This document shows, in pieces, positions 32,061 through 43,360 of a DNA stretch of 64,000 nucleotides. The position numbers and the translations under genes are program-made. Origin of the DNA: Grammothele lineata (lineage: Eukaryota > Basidiomycota > Agaricomycetes > Polyporales > Polyporaceae); assembly GCA_002150815.3 (NCBI GenBank), contig NDFF03000383.1, positions 372,001-436,000 of the forward strand. Reading direction: 5' to 3'. The notes beneath the pieces were generated by a model. It saw only the letters and a program-made list of their open reading frames with translations, was not told the origin of the DNA and searched no databases. Numbering within the stretch: the stretch's first letter is position 1; each line of letters opens with the position of its first letter.

Positions 32061-34486
32061 ATGCCTTCAGGACCCGCATACAACTGGTTCTGCGTCGCCC
32101 ATGGCGTCTTGGACATCCTCTCTCACGCGGCCCAAATCCGTGCCGCGCAGCTGAACAGAGCCGGCGGAGCAATCAACGCCGCCCTCCCATCCCGCAAACG
32201 GAAGAGAGACGAGTCGTATCCTGGAAGACATACAGAGTGGGAGGACAGGGCTTCAACATCAAGTCACCCGACCCCCGTCCACGCTCGGCCAACCGCCACG
32301 AAGGATGTCACTCGGGAGCCATCGTTGGCCGATGTTCACATTGCCTCGCCCAAGGCGGAGGGAAACTTGGTGGCCAAAGTGAGTGCCATTCACATTGTTT
32401 CTCTCAATTCTTCACGAACCGCTTGCGTCAGCCCATTGCGTCTGTGTCGAAAGATATCCCAAGTGGTCATGTTCCCGCGGGCACCGACGTCCCTCAAGCA
32501 TCCCCACCAGCTCGTCCCGTTCTGGCTTCCCAACTCGAATATGAGCCTCCACAAAGCTTTTCATCCTCTGAAGCTCTGCCTCAAGAACCAGAGTGGAAGT
32601 CAACGTTCTTGACGAGCGGCGCGGATGTGGAAGGGTCTCAGGAACATATCCCCCCTGTTGGGAATGTCTCAACTACGACGGGTGTACATGGAGTAACAGA
32701 AGTACGTCGTGGCATTCACCTTGCAACCTCTATGCTTAGGCGGGGCGACTAGGTTCTGTCCTCCGCACCTCCGCAAAGCCGAAATTTACAATCCTCCAAA
32801 GTCCCTTCCTCTCGTATTGGCCGGCTTTTCCACTATGGAGGTATGTGGTGTGTCCATGTATGCTCTCCAGGTACTTAGTTCCCGCCGTGTCAGGTCTCGC
32901 CGCCTCTCTGGGATATGGAGCGGCCTCAGAACTAATCCGTCGTTCCACGACCTCTAGCGACAAGACTGCGTCCCCATCGCTTATGCTCACTGAAGGGAAT
33001 ATCAAGCGGCTTGTATCAAAGTTGACCCAAATGCGAGGAGCAGCGTTGAAACTGGGACAGTTCATGAGCATACAAGGTCAGTGTTCCACTCACAGAACCA
33101 CTTGCTCGACTCTCATATTGCTGCGCGCGCAAGATAGCCATGTACTTCCTCCTGAGCTAGAGGATATATTCCGTCGAGTGCAGGACAGTGCGCATTACAT
33201 GCCTGACTGGCAGCTAGAAGTACGTTCTCAAGTTCGTATAGAAGCCATCATATCGTTCGAGCGATTCCCTCCCTACAGAAAGTCATGAAGGACTCCTTAG
33301 GTCCATCATGGATGGATTACTTCGAGTCCTTCGAACGACTCCCCTTTGCTGCCGCCTCCATCGGCCAAGTGCACTCCGCCGTGCTCGCTGCACACGCTTC
33401 GCCGACAGGTGCCCCTGCACGTGTTGCCGTCAAAGTCCAGTTCCCGAACATCGCCAACTCGATCGCGAGCGACCTCGGCTACATCAAGATGCTCCTCACC
33501 GCGGGTGCTCTCCTTCCGCGTGGACTCTTCCTCGACCGCACAATCGCTGTCATGAAGGAAGAGCTCGGGGACGAGTGCGATTATGCACGCGAGGCGGCAT
33601 TTGCAAGACGGTTTGGAAGTACGGACCACCTGGGGCGGGACGAGCGGTTCAAGGTGCCATGGGTATGGGAGGGGAGCACGGACCGGGTGCTGGTGATGGA
33701 GCATGTGGAGGGTGTGAGCGTAGGTGGAGCTGTGATCGACAGTTTGAGCCAGCGAGACAAGGACGACGTGAGTGGAACTTGCATCCCAGAGTGAAAGGAT
33801 GCTTACTGGGAGTGGCTGGCAGATCGCGGCGCGCATTATCGACCTGTGCTTGCGCGAGCTGTTCGTCTTTAGGGTGATGCAGACGGACCCAAATTGGACC
33901 AACTTCCTGTGGAATCCACGCACACGCAAGGTGTGTTATACTTGCGTCTCTACTCATACACACCACAATACTCAGACACTTTGTTCACAAAGGTCGAGCT
34001 TGTCGACTTTGGTGCGACTCGCGAGTACACGAAGGAGTTCATCGACAGCTGGTTGCGCCTTCTTTCTGCCGCCGTGGACGAAGACCGCGAAGCGTGCATC
34101 GAGTGGAGTCTCAAACTCGGCTACCTTACCGGGGAGGAAAACGAGGTACGCTTCTTATTTACCTTCTTCTACACCACTCCAACACTTTGTTACAGACCAT
34201 GTTGGACGCGCATGTCCGATCAATGGTCCTCCTCGGGACGCCCTTCAAGGCCTCAACCCCACAACCCTTCACATTCGGTCCCGCCTCCGCGTGGGCGGAT
34301 ATCACGGCGGAGATCCGCGCGCAAATCCCGGTCATGCTTAAGCACCGGCTCACGCCGCCCCCACGCGAAACGTACAGTCTCAACAGGAAGCTGAGCGGCG
34401 CCTTCCTGCTCGCGTCTCGCTTGGGGGCGTCTGTCGACTGCCGTGCGCTTTGGACGAGCGTTGTGAAGGGGTACAAGTACGATTAG
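32061..34486 (+). CDS. COQ8: COQ8/ABC1 (UbiB-family) atypical kinase, mitochondrial
   Basis: Exons: 32061-32378, 32432-32701, 32753-32840, 32894-33076, 33134-33219, 33279-33767, 33823-33930, 33993-34145, 34196-34486, giving 661 residues. Signatures of the ABC1/ADCK family are intact: K-L-G-Q (the KxGQ motif, ~residue 278), the Ala-rich nucleotide loop A-A-A-S-I-G-Q-V (~340), V-A-V-K-V-Q-F-P with the ATP-binding Lys, the family motif [10 protein letters not shown], and D-F-G-A-T (~519). The N-terminus starts M-P-S-G-P-A-Y-N-W and is followed by a long disordered stretch before [14 protein letters not shown]8 supports coenzyme Q synthesis by the CoQ complex on the matrix side of the inner membrane. 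Its 3' end converges on the BTB gene with 166 bp between. Confidence 0.9.
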
Positions 34487-34652
34487 GAGCAGCCGACGGA
34501 CGTCGCGAGCGTGCACGTAATGTCGTATAGTAAAGCATTCTAAACCCCTTTTCACTTGATCTATCGCGCCCATACGAAGTTCCTGCCGCAAGGTTGCAGT
34601 CCAACGTCAGTAGTAGTAACGGCGCGGTGCAAGAGAGCACCACTCACTGTTC

Positions 34653-35787
34653 CTACCACCTGTCTACCCACATGTGTTTCCAGAACTTGCGGAATGCCCT
34701 TTCCTCCTCCTTCCTGATCTCCCCGACGCAGCTATCACACGGCGGCTCGTGGGCGTGGAAGACCTGATTCGCAAAGAACCTGCTCCACGCCATGTCCACC
34801 TTCCCTCCTGCGGTGAACTCGAGCGGGGCGTCGCTCGCGATCGTCTTGATCAGGTCAGCGCACTTAGCGGGCTCGGTGCACGCGGGCCCGTGCTGCGGCT
34901 CACGGCGGATGAGCTCGCAGAAGATCTCCGCATCGAGGGCGATGAGGTCGCCGCGCGCGATGAGCACCTGCGCGAGGTCGTCGGGCGAGAGTCGCTCTAT
35001 GGTGCCGTCGGGCCGCTCGAAGCCTTCGATGAGTTCTGCGGGCCAGATCGAACAGCAGACGAGCATTGCGGCGGGGAGGATGGCAGGCCTGTCGAGCAGG
35101 CGCGCGATGTTGACGATGCCGATGTGCTCGAGCTCGGTTATGCCTGGCGCGCCCTTAGGGTGCTTGAGCAGCTCGTTAAAGTCGGTTGGGTAGTGTTGTT
35201 CGAGGTAGCGCCCGACGAGGTCGACGGCGGCGTCGATCTGGTACTTGTGTGCCATGCGGGTTATCGCGGAAAGGGTGTCAAAGTCGAGCGGCCGATCGGA
35301 GGATCTGTTATTCACAGTTAGTTGGAGCACTATAACTTGGCTATGTACAGGACCTAACGTACTGAAGATCATTGCCGAAGAACACGCTCCTGAGGAGGCA
35401 CCTCACGTCGTGAGGGTGGTCCGGAAGATGGACTACAGGTAGTTCTGACAGCTGCCCTTCCTTCGCTCCAGTAGGCTCCTGGGGCAGCGTGAGCATGTCC
35501 CGGAAGACCGGTGAGTGCTTGATGAGCAAGCCCTTGTAGACGCAAAACTCCACGCCCTGCTGTGCGACGAGGATAATATTCCCGTCATCGAACCAGAACT
35601 CAGAGTCGTGCCCCTCTTGCTCGACGCGCTGCTCGTTGTTGAGCTTTCTCCTCTTTGCCTCCCGCGGTGGGCTTGGCGGCGGGCTGGACCTGCAAATCAC
35701 GAGCGCTTCAGCAACAAGCATGATAATGGAGCCGAATGTTTCGCACATGCCATCGAAGGGGTCAGAATCGCTGTCTGTATCGGACAT
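34653..35787 (-). CDS. BTB/POZ protein with C-terminal Cys module, paralogue 2
   Basis: Minus-strand exons 35363-35787 and 34653-35304 give 358 residues. An acidic start (S-D-T-D-S-D-S-D) and a basic K-R-R-K-L patch precede the BTB domain: F-W-F-D-D-G-N-I-I-L-V, F-C-V-Y-K-G-L-L-I-K-H-S-P-V-F, then after the intron M-A-H-K-Y-Q-I-D-A-A. The intron sits at the same place and phase as in paralogue 1. The C-terminal half keeps G-I-V-N-I-A-R-L-L and the C-x5-C-x40-C-x2-C pattern. The K-R-R-K patch could be a nuclear signal. Protein-protein adaptor function is inferred. Confidence 0.8.
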
Positions 35788-35854
35788 ACTGCTTCGTCAG
35801 TGCTCCGTCTTGGTCGATACGGTCTCAGTCCTTGCGAAACGCGTGGCGTGGAGG

Positions 35855-35863
35855 TTTATATAT
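35855..35863 (-). promoter_or_regulatory. TATA-like box of BTB paralogue 2
   Basis: The minus strand reads ATATATAAA 68-76 bp upstream of the ATG at 35787. Confidence 0.45.
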
Positions 35864-36045
35864 CAGCCGAGAGTTACAGCGGAGATTGAAAATCAGCCTA
35901 CTAAGTCTTGTTCGATGGAGACAAGCCCGAGCTCCGATTGATCTGCCGATGGTCAGTGATAGAATGGCGGTCATATACACAAACTCGGTCTAGGAACTGC
36001 ATGTAGTACTTGTCGGGGAGGTAATGTCTGGGAAGTGTAAGTCAC

Positions 36046-37489
36046 TTATAGAACTGTCAGTCTGGGGACTGAGGTCTCTCTGCCCTCGACAATTCGATGC
36101 AATTTGATTACTTGTTCAAGTTCTTGTGTCGTGGCGTGATTGATCATAATTGCCGTACTAGTGAAACACAAATCGAAATAATCGTACACACTACTATGTA
36201 TCAAGCAAAGCGGCCATGTCATAGGTGAAATACAGTCTTGAAGGACGAAATTCATACATTCATGTCTTCGCAGAGAAACGGTCAGCGCGCTCGAAAGTAA
36301 GTAAATGTATGAGCAACTTGCCTGTCCTGTCGGAGGAACAGTCGTTTCCGGAACTGAAGGCGGGTCCACAGACCATCCTTCGACAGTGACGCCCATAAGC
36401 TCAGGGAGACGTTTCCATATGTCCTTATGCTGCTGCTTCTCCCGCTCCTGGAGCATCTTGTAGCACGGCGCGCAGATCTTCCGGTCGTCGTCCCGGCCGT
36501 CGATGTAGTCCGTCCAGTACTTGTACCAGTCTAACGTGCACACCACGCGCTCGTGGCTCCGTAACTCGTCCAGCAGCCTCAGGAACACCGGCGCACACAC
36601 GTCCCGCCGCGTGCAGCCCTCGGAGAGCGTCTGGTTGAAGAGCGAGAGCGTCGCGAGCGTGTTTGCCTGCATCAAGTTCGCGCGCCCGAGGAAGCACCGC
36701 CCGATGTCGTCCGGTGCGAGCCCCTCGCGCGTGCCGTCCTCACGCGCGAAGCCCCCAATGAGGTCTGTGGAGGGAAGCATGCAACAGCCCATGAGCGCGG
36801 CGGGGAGGAGCGCGTTTGTGTTGGTCATGCGTGCGAGGTTGACGACGCCAATTGTGTGTACGGCCGCGAACGCTGGTGGACGCGGGGGGTCGACACGTGG
36901 CCAGGTGTCAAAGCCGTCGACGAAGAACTTGCGAAGGTAATCGAGCGCGCGCGAGACGACATGGTCTATCTCGTACTTGTGACCGAGCCGGATGCAGGCC
37001 GAGACTGCGTGAAAGGAAAGATCGTCCGGCGCCACTCTAATATCCAGAAAAGACGTGTGGTCAGAAGGACGCCGAAGGTACTGGAGTGGACAATGCGCAC
37101 CGTGGGGTCTTCCCGGGAACGAGGGCTCGTAAGAAATGCCTGAGGTCTTCGGGCGAGTCCGAGACGTGAACAAGGGCAGGGGCGTACCCGCATGTACACT
37201 GGTGCGTTGCCGCGCCGTCAGGTTGAGGCAAGGACATCATGTCTTTAAACACGGGCGAGTTCGCAATGAGCGGGCCCTTGTACACTCTGAACTCGACAGT
37301 TTCGCGCGCAATGAGGATGAGGTTGCCATCCTCCAACCAGAACTCGTCATCGCGCTGAGGCAATTTCGGAGTGGCGTTCACTGCAGGCAAAGTCTCGGGG
37401 ACGAGGATTCTTGTTGACTCCATATCAGTGGAAGGTGGAGAACTTTGCTCATTGTCCACCCGTTCTGGACTAGGATTGCGAGAAGGCAT
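36046..37489 (-). CDS. BTB/POZ protein with C-terminal Cys module, paralogue 3
   Basis: Minus-strand exons 37101-37489 and 36046-37036 give 459 residues from the ATG at 37489; an in-frame upstream ATG at 37543 is possible. BTB landmarks: F-W-L-E-D-G-N-L-I-L-I, F-R-V-Y-K-G-P-L-I-A-N-S-P-V-F-K-D-M-M, then L-G-H-K-Y-E-I-D-H-V after an intron at the shared position. The C-terminal module C-x5-C-x40-C-x2-C is intact (C-T-R-R-D-V-C ... C-A-P-C). Paralogue 1 ends about 10 residues after its M-G-V-E-V-K-G-W; here the frame continues ~100 residues past M-G-V-T-V-E-G-W, and a GCAAGT after P-P-T-G-Q could be a GC donor that would change the tail. The last ~90 residues are therefore uncertain. Confidence 0.75.
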
Positions 37490-37847
37490 GGCTCTGGCCA
37501 GTGTCAATGATACGACTGTCAGAAAGTGCGACTGAGATGTCAAACCGAGAGCCTACCAAAGGAGCTTGCTTGAAGAAGGCGTGATATAAGAGGCTCTCTA
37601 GTAAGCTATAGCGTGAGTTATGGCAATAGCCCGCCGCCTCGGACTAACCATCGACCCCACGCAAGTGATTGGCAGCTAGTGAAGCGGCCGAGGGGCGGAA
37701 TACGGTGCTTCAATGCGGGCAGACGGATAACTATACTATTAGAGACATTGAAGAGATGTTTTCTAATATCACCAAGGCGATTAAACAGCTTACCTCTCCT
37801 ACCTCCTTGCGGTACGAGATAGGGTACAGTGAAGATATACCTAATTG
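37490..37847. other. Upstream region of BTB paralogue 3
   Basis: No gene supported. A short plus-strand frame (37669-37851) has no domain. Confidence 0.35.
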
Positions 37848-38057
37848 CTAACAGCCTGTTTATAACACGTGTTCTGAACTCGTTATGAACTGTTATGCAC
37901 GAGACGCCCCTAGACACCCTGTTCCGAAGTGTGCATAATATTTACTGAACGCTTGATGCTGCTATGCAGACGTTATCGATGAATCGCCCATAGACATTTA
38001 CTTTGTGTCGTTCTTCCTGAACCCTCATACGTAGCCTGCAGATTACTGTCCTATGAT

Positions 38058-38420
38058 ATGTTATGTAACGCTGGCTATTTGGTTGCGGTAGGATACTCGC
38101 GATCGGACATCCTCAGACAGCCCACGTCAACTAGTACATTAAACTCGATTTTCATCCTACCGTCGCACAGTGATGGTAGAGGGGATGATAGTCTCCTTGT
38201 GCCAATCCCGCGCGCATACTACCGCACGAAGGAATATCTCGAGAGGGAGCTTCAGGCGGAGTTCCAGCATGGCGGCACGGAGTAGCTCACAACACTTGGG
38301 CTAGCGGTTGCAGCAAATGAGCTCCGGAGCCAGCTTATAGCCTACGCGAAGAGCAAGTATTCATTCAATGTGCCCACTGTGAACATGGATGCTGGAGAGG
38401 GACGTCCTGTCTTGCTGTAG
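38058..38420 (+). pseudogene. Broken coding frame inside the insert
   Basis: One frame runs from 38058 to a TAG at 38418-38420 with a single earlier TAG at 38283-38285. Before that stop it reads A-Y-Y-R-T-K-E-Y-L-E-R-E-L-Q-A-E-F, and after it G-L-A-V-A-A-N-E-L-R-S-Q-L-I-A-Y-A-K-S. The continuity of protein-like sequence across the stop suggests a decayed gene. The family is not recognised. Confidence 0.35.
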
Positions 38421-38684
38421 TGGCAGACACACCTTCCTCACCCCCACGCGCGAGTATTGGCGGTATGACACTTTCCATTCCTCTACCATCCAGCCCCTTC
38501 TAACGCCTATTCAAGTTGCTCGCAGTCAAGTAATACTCGGGAACCATCAACTCAATGGCGGACAAGTGAACGGCATCGAGCTTCACATAGTCCAACTCCG
38601 CCGCGAGAAACCTCCAGAGTGTAAGGATACTTACAGACATAATTCAGATCCGGCACTGGTGTATACGGGCGGTACGGTATATAT

Positions 38685-39116
38685 TTGGGCTTACAATGGA
38701 TGCTCTCGCTCACAGCTCCACTACAGAACAACCCAACGAAACCGAGAACCCGCCCGACCCTCCGTTGGGGCGAGCTTGATGCCCAAATCGTATCCGGGAA
38801 TGCCGGTGGGGAGACCCTAGAGGATGAGAAGTTCTTCGAGGATTGGCCTGCCGAAGGAGAGACGTCCGAGCCGACAGCAGCCCCAGCGGCGAAGGCGAAA
38901 TATTTCGCTCTAGATAAGGAAGTAGACTTGAGCTCGAGGTTCTTGGGTCAATTCCTGAGCGACAAGGCGGAGAGAAGCCACAGAGAGGGAGGGTATGAGG
39001 AGGAGGACGGGCCGGAGGGTGACAGTGGTGGCGACGACGACAATAATGACCGGGCTGAATTGAGGGCGAGCAGGGGCGAGCAAGCGAGCATGAGTAGCGA
39101 GCGGCAGCGCGCCTGA
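38685..39116 (+). CDS. Doubtful acidic frame inside the insert
   Basis: A frame of up to 143 codons whose second half is acidic and polar (E-D-E-K-F-F-E-D-W-P-A-E-G-E-T-S-E, later D-S-G-G-D-D-D-N-N-D). A stretch L-S-S-R-F-L-G-Q-F-L-S-D looks helical. No ATG context, homology or splice evidence supports it. It may be the 3' exon of the element's former gene. Confidence 0.25.
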   Translation: MGLQWMLSLTAPLQNNPTKPRTRPTLRWGELDAQIVSGNAGGETLEDEKFFEDWPAEGETSEPTAAPAAKAKYFALDKEVDLSSRFLGQFLSDKAERSHREGGYEEEDGPEGDSGGDDDNNDRAELRASRGEQASMSSERQRA

Positions 39117-39265
39117 CTGGGAATGGTAGTGATTTCGCACAGTTACGAACGCGGGGCGATGTATTATGAACCAATACTAACAGTTCATAACAATTCTGTT
39201 ACTAACTGTTCCGAACCCTTGTTCAAAACCCCCTAAGACCCCGCTGGGGTTCCTAACAGTGCGTT

Positions 39266-39883
39266 ATTATCTCAGAGAATTTCTCACTGTACCCTAGTTT
39301 GGAAGTAGGCACCGGACTGGAAGCAGCCTGGGGTTGTATGGAAGGCGCGGCGAAACGAAAGTAGGGTAGGGAAGCTGTGCACATGGACTCCTGCCAGACT
39401 GCATTGCGGGGACATGTTATTGCAACATACACCATCTGGACTCAGGACAGTTTACTTTTGGTACCGAGGCGCTGAGCAGCCCGGGGGCATGACACAGTTG
39501 TTTGTGAGTATTTGTTCACCACGGAAACACCGGCGTGGGCGCTTATTACGCTCTTTCCGGATTCGTGGTCACAAGTTAAGACGTCAGGGCGTGGGCGGCC
39601 GCTCGTTTTTGTAGACAGTGCTTTCGAGCCCCAGTCCGCGTATCCGGGATGAATTTGGCTACAATAGCTACTGAAAGTGCGTTTGCAAGCCTTGCTTGAA
39701 TATGTACATAGCATCGTTCATGATAGGACGTAAGTATGTGGAAGCATAGCGATACGATCAGAGAATGTGAACAGAAGCCGTACGTGAAATGCGGCGACGA
39801 AAATAGTGTGACAGGGATAACAAAGGGACTAGAGAACCACTGCATGAGGGGACAGAAACGAGGAGCTGACATGCGCGGTACAT
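39266..39883. other. Intergenic, no gene seen
   Basis: Short frames only, no recognisable protein or repeat. Confidence 0.35.
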
Positions 39884-42638
39884 TTATACCGGCACCATCT
39901 GCTGCGACTCTGGGATCGCCCGAAGTGGGCTACTAGGCATCAAGTCCCTGAGGCCTGTAGTTCCCCGCCTGATGTGGTGGGAGAGTGCCTTGGCCAGCTG
40001 CGGGCGCTGTGGGGGAGGATACGACTCCCGAATTGTAGGCGTAGACCCGTCCGAGTTCCGACTCAACCAAGAAGCAGGCTGGGCGATAAATGTAACGGCG
40101 TCCAGTGAATATGAGCGCATCGTCCTGGTGAACGACCTGGTTGCCCGACGTGGAGCCTTCTTGATGCTTTTTGAAGCACGGTTGAGCTTGTCGGACATGA
40201 TGGCGAGCCTGTTAGGAGCTTTCCAATCGCCATTGCGGATCGCAGCAAGGAGAGACAGGAGAGCAAGGAAGGCGATCGTAGCGATAAATGCGCGTGTGGA
40301 TAAGCTTGTGTTGTGGAAGCAGACCCAGGCAATCGCGATAGAGAAAGCTATCAATCTATAGATAGACAAGAACGACGTAGTTAGAATCGCTCCAAGGCGC
40401 CGGAAAGCATGTACATACGACCAGAGGAAGAAAGCCCATGGTATGCTGAATATTATCGAGAGTTTTTCCAATCCTCCGGGCTTCATGGCGCGATCTTTCA
40501 AGTATGCTATCTGATGAAACTCAAGTTAGATCCTGGTATTGTTCATGAAAAAAGACAAACATACCGCGTCTTCTGAGTACATATGTTTGCTCGGTCGATG
40601 CTGGCGGCCGAGGATCATGCACGCGAAGATACTTCCTATGCTGAGCAGGAGCGACATGTAGCTCACAATCTGTCCCATAGACCGATCAGGGACAGGTTGC
40701 TGATTCTGGTCGCTCTGGTCGACGCTCTGGATGGCTAAGAATCCAACATTCGCTGTCAAGACGACGGTTGACTACAGGGAAAACATGGTCAATGCCTGAA
40801 GCGTATACTACTAGAAAACACGCGACACGACATACCGGAGTGATGGATGCTGTCCAATCATCCTGCAACTCTTTGATGAACTTCCGCCAGTATTGGTAGT
40901 TCACCTGATGGTCCACCCAGACTTTCTTGAGCATCTCTAGATAGATTTGAGGAGCAGCGAATAGTATCCAGCTCAAAGGGTCGAACCACCAGGCACGGAT
41001 GTCCTCGGGAGGCTCTCGCGTGCTCCGAATGACGTCTAATTGTGCACACCGCTCTCCATGATATCGGATGAACTTCTCGAACGCTGAATAGGATGTCAAC
41101 GTGAGAATATGGGGGCAGAGCAGAATCGTGTAACGTACCAAGCGTGGATCTTACACGTGCTATTCGGTGCACATGAGCGACGAAGGCGATTCTTAGTCAA
41201 GCATTGGTACGTACCTACAGAAACCACATGATGCGTACTAGCGTGTCGATATGCTGAGAGCGTTACGAGTAAGCGTCAGTGCATTGGTATGAACCTCTGC
41301 AAAAGACTTACGGTGCGACTCGATCTCTTTCATGACCAGATGAAACTTGTGCAAGTCGTCGGAAGCATATGGAGAGGTGGACGTTGGCGATGTTTCCTGA
41401 TCTATATCATGAATGAGACAATTATACTTTTTTTATCTTCGTGGTACTCACCAACAATCAAGTAACTGAGTTCGCTTGAAGTCTCTTGAATGACTCTGTC
41501 TGAAATGTGGCGCCCATGGGGGAACATCGATAGGTGCTGCCAATAGAACTGATGGGCAGCGAAATCTATGCTAACGTGAGCGACGACGCGCGGAGAATAA
41601 AGGGGGGCAACACTTACGCAAGTGCTCCTTCCCAACAATCGGAATATCCGCACCATCATTGAAGAAACCGGACGGGACATCCGCGAGCCAGAAAATCTCT
41701 TCGGTCTTCATGTTACAGATATAGTAGCAGCCCACCAGATCGTTATCTTCGTCGATATGATCATGCAAGCAAATCTCAATATTCTTGAGATCCAGACGAT
41801 CCGAGAAGTCTTGGAGTTCCCGGAGCACTCGCTGGCGGGCTTTCTCAACGATGAAGAGGGCGTCGACATCATAGAGGTATGAATTGGTATAAAAATTCTA
41901 ATGCATTCCATGATGAGTACGCGCGTGGCGATATGGATGATACTTAGAGGTGTACCTGGTATCGGAAGTACATAGAGCCTTCTGGGTGCACGTACGGCTT
42001 CCAACCAATTCCGACCGACATTGCCCTATGCAGGTATTAACGTAGAGTTTGACACAAATACGTGGCAACATCGTACCTATGCGGGATGTGGTTCAATGGA
42101 GGTATCGTATCATACTTTTCCTCTATCATGTTCCTGAGAGGCTATGTCAGCGTAATATCTAGGACCTCAGGGATGATACTCACAGTGTGTCTCGATTGTA
42201 CCGTTTCTTGGTAAAGAAGTCCATCGGAGCTGCGCCCAAATACACCGGTACCGTAGTCCCCTCCCACTTGCTCACTACCTTCTCATGTTTTGCCGGGGGT
42301 TCACTCAAAATCTCCACAGGTTCGGCGGTGAGGACGCCCCCGAGTATGGTCTCTGGCACCGCCGGCTCTGGAGTTGGAGTACCATTCGAGCTCACAGCTG
42401 TTGTTGACGAAGAGGACGATGCAGCAGAGTTTGGTCTCGGATGAGCAGTGTCGTCGTTAGGAATGTTAAGTGTCGCACTAAGCGGCGATGACGAGGCGAA
42501 GGACGTCTCCGACGCGGTCGGACAGACATGTGAAGGCCTGACGTCGTCTGCGGAGAGCCCGTCCAAGATTCCGGAGGTGTCAGGACAGCCACTGTCCGCG
42601 GTAGGGTATACTTGGATAGCTGGCGGTGTAAGAGCCAT
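39884..42638 (-). CDS. Polytopic membrane protein with WW-like N-terminal region
   Basis: Minus-strand exons in transcript order: 42184-42638, 42077-42133, 41956-42025, 41618-41897, 41452-41565, 41312-41401, 41219-41237, 41139-41191, 40836-41083, 40565-40771, 39884-40510, giving 739 residues in phase. After a disordered start comes a WW-like segment, W-K-P-Y-V-H-P-E-G-S-M-Y-F-R-Y, then a soluble region (C-Y-Y-I-C-N-M-K-T-E-E-I-F-W-L and F-Y-W-Q-H-L-S-M-F-P). The C-terminal third has about five hydrophobic helices, the first at T-A-N-V-G-F-L-A-I and another at P-W-A-F-F-L-W. I recognise the plan as a common Agaricomycete family without known function. Exon 7 is only 19 nt and is the weakest call, though it is needed to keep phase. 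The frame is open upstream of the chosen ATG to 42959. Confidence 0.65.
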
Positions 42639-43360
42639 CCCGGGCTGCGAGGAGGAGGAGAGACAGAGAGGGTGGGGTGAAGAGGGGGAATGTGGCGGAG
42701 TCCTCGTAAACCTAGGACGCTCACGGCCAGTCTTTACCAGCAGCTGTCGCTCGGACAGCCTCGGACTCGACACGAGGCCGGGGGCACTTCCACTGCGAAG
42801 CTTCGAGTGCGGGGTACCGGACCTGCTACGTAAGTAGTCTTCGCTGCATGCGTTATCACCCGTGACCCTGCACCCGTATTGCCGATTTTGACGACAGTGG
42901 TGAGCTAGGACTGGGGTTATATATGGCCTGGAACAGACATCTTCAGCCCACGCTAGCAATCAAGCAGCCACTCACCGGTGCCCTATGGGCTGCTATGTGC
43001 CGTCGCATTGCAGTGTGGGTGGTAGACAAGCGTTCAAGAACAAAGCGGCCGCTCTGGTCTCGCCGACCTATTCTGGATGGCGGGGGTCATCGATGGCTTG
43101 TGGACGCATCTTCCCACACGCATCGCCTCGACTAGCGCGCCTCGAGTCTTCGGTGCGCTGGTCGACCACATTCCAGCGCCCATATGTATGTCGTGCACTC
43201 CAAGCGCTAGTTATAACGCGAAAGAGATTGAAATTTTTCAACGATACAGGCGCGAATAGTGCAACATCGTCCAGCGTCATCCATCCAGTCGATCGCTTAC
43301 AGCACGCCGGTCCGAGTGTCAAGTAAGAGCCACCACGACGGTCTGAAGGAGTAAAATACA
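42639..43360. other. Region upstream of the membrane protein, downstream of COPA
   Basis: 42639-42959 stays open in the frame of the membrane-protein gene and may be coding or 5' leader. 42960-43360 shows no gene. Confidence 0.4.

Larger units (their letters stand above)
37848..39265. mobile_element. Probable decayed DNA-transposon insert
   Basis: GTTATGAACTGTTA at 37882-37895 and its exact reverse complement TAACAGTTCATAAC at 39178-39191 face each other 1.3 kb apart. Each sits in a cluster of related words (gttctgaac, gttccgaa, taacag). A further similar block occurs at both ends in direct orientation (cccctagacaccctgttccg and cccctaagaccccgctgg). Between them lie broken coding frames. This is the pattern of an element with subterminal repeats that has lost its transposase. 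Ends and target duplication could not be fixed by eye. Confidence 0.4.
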
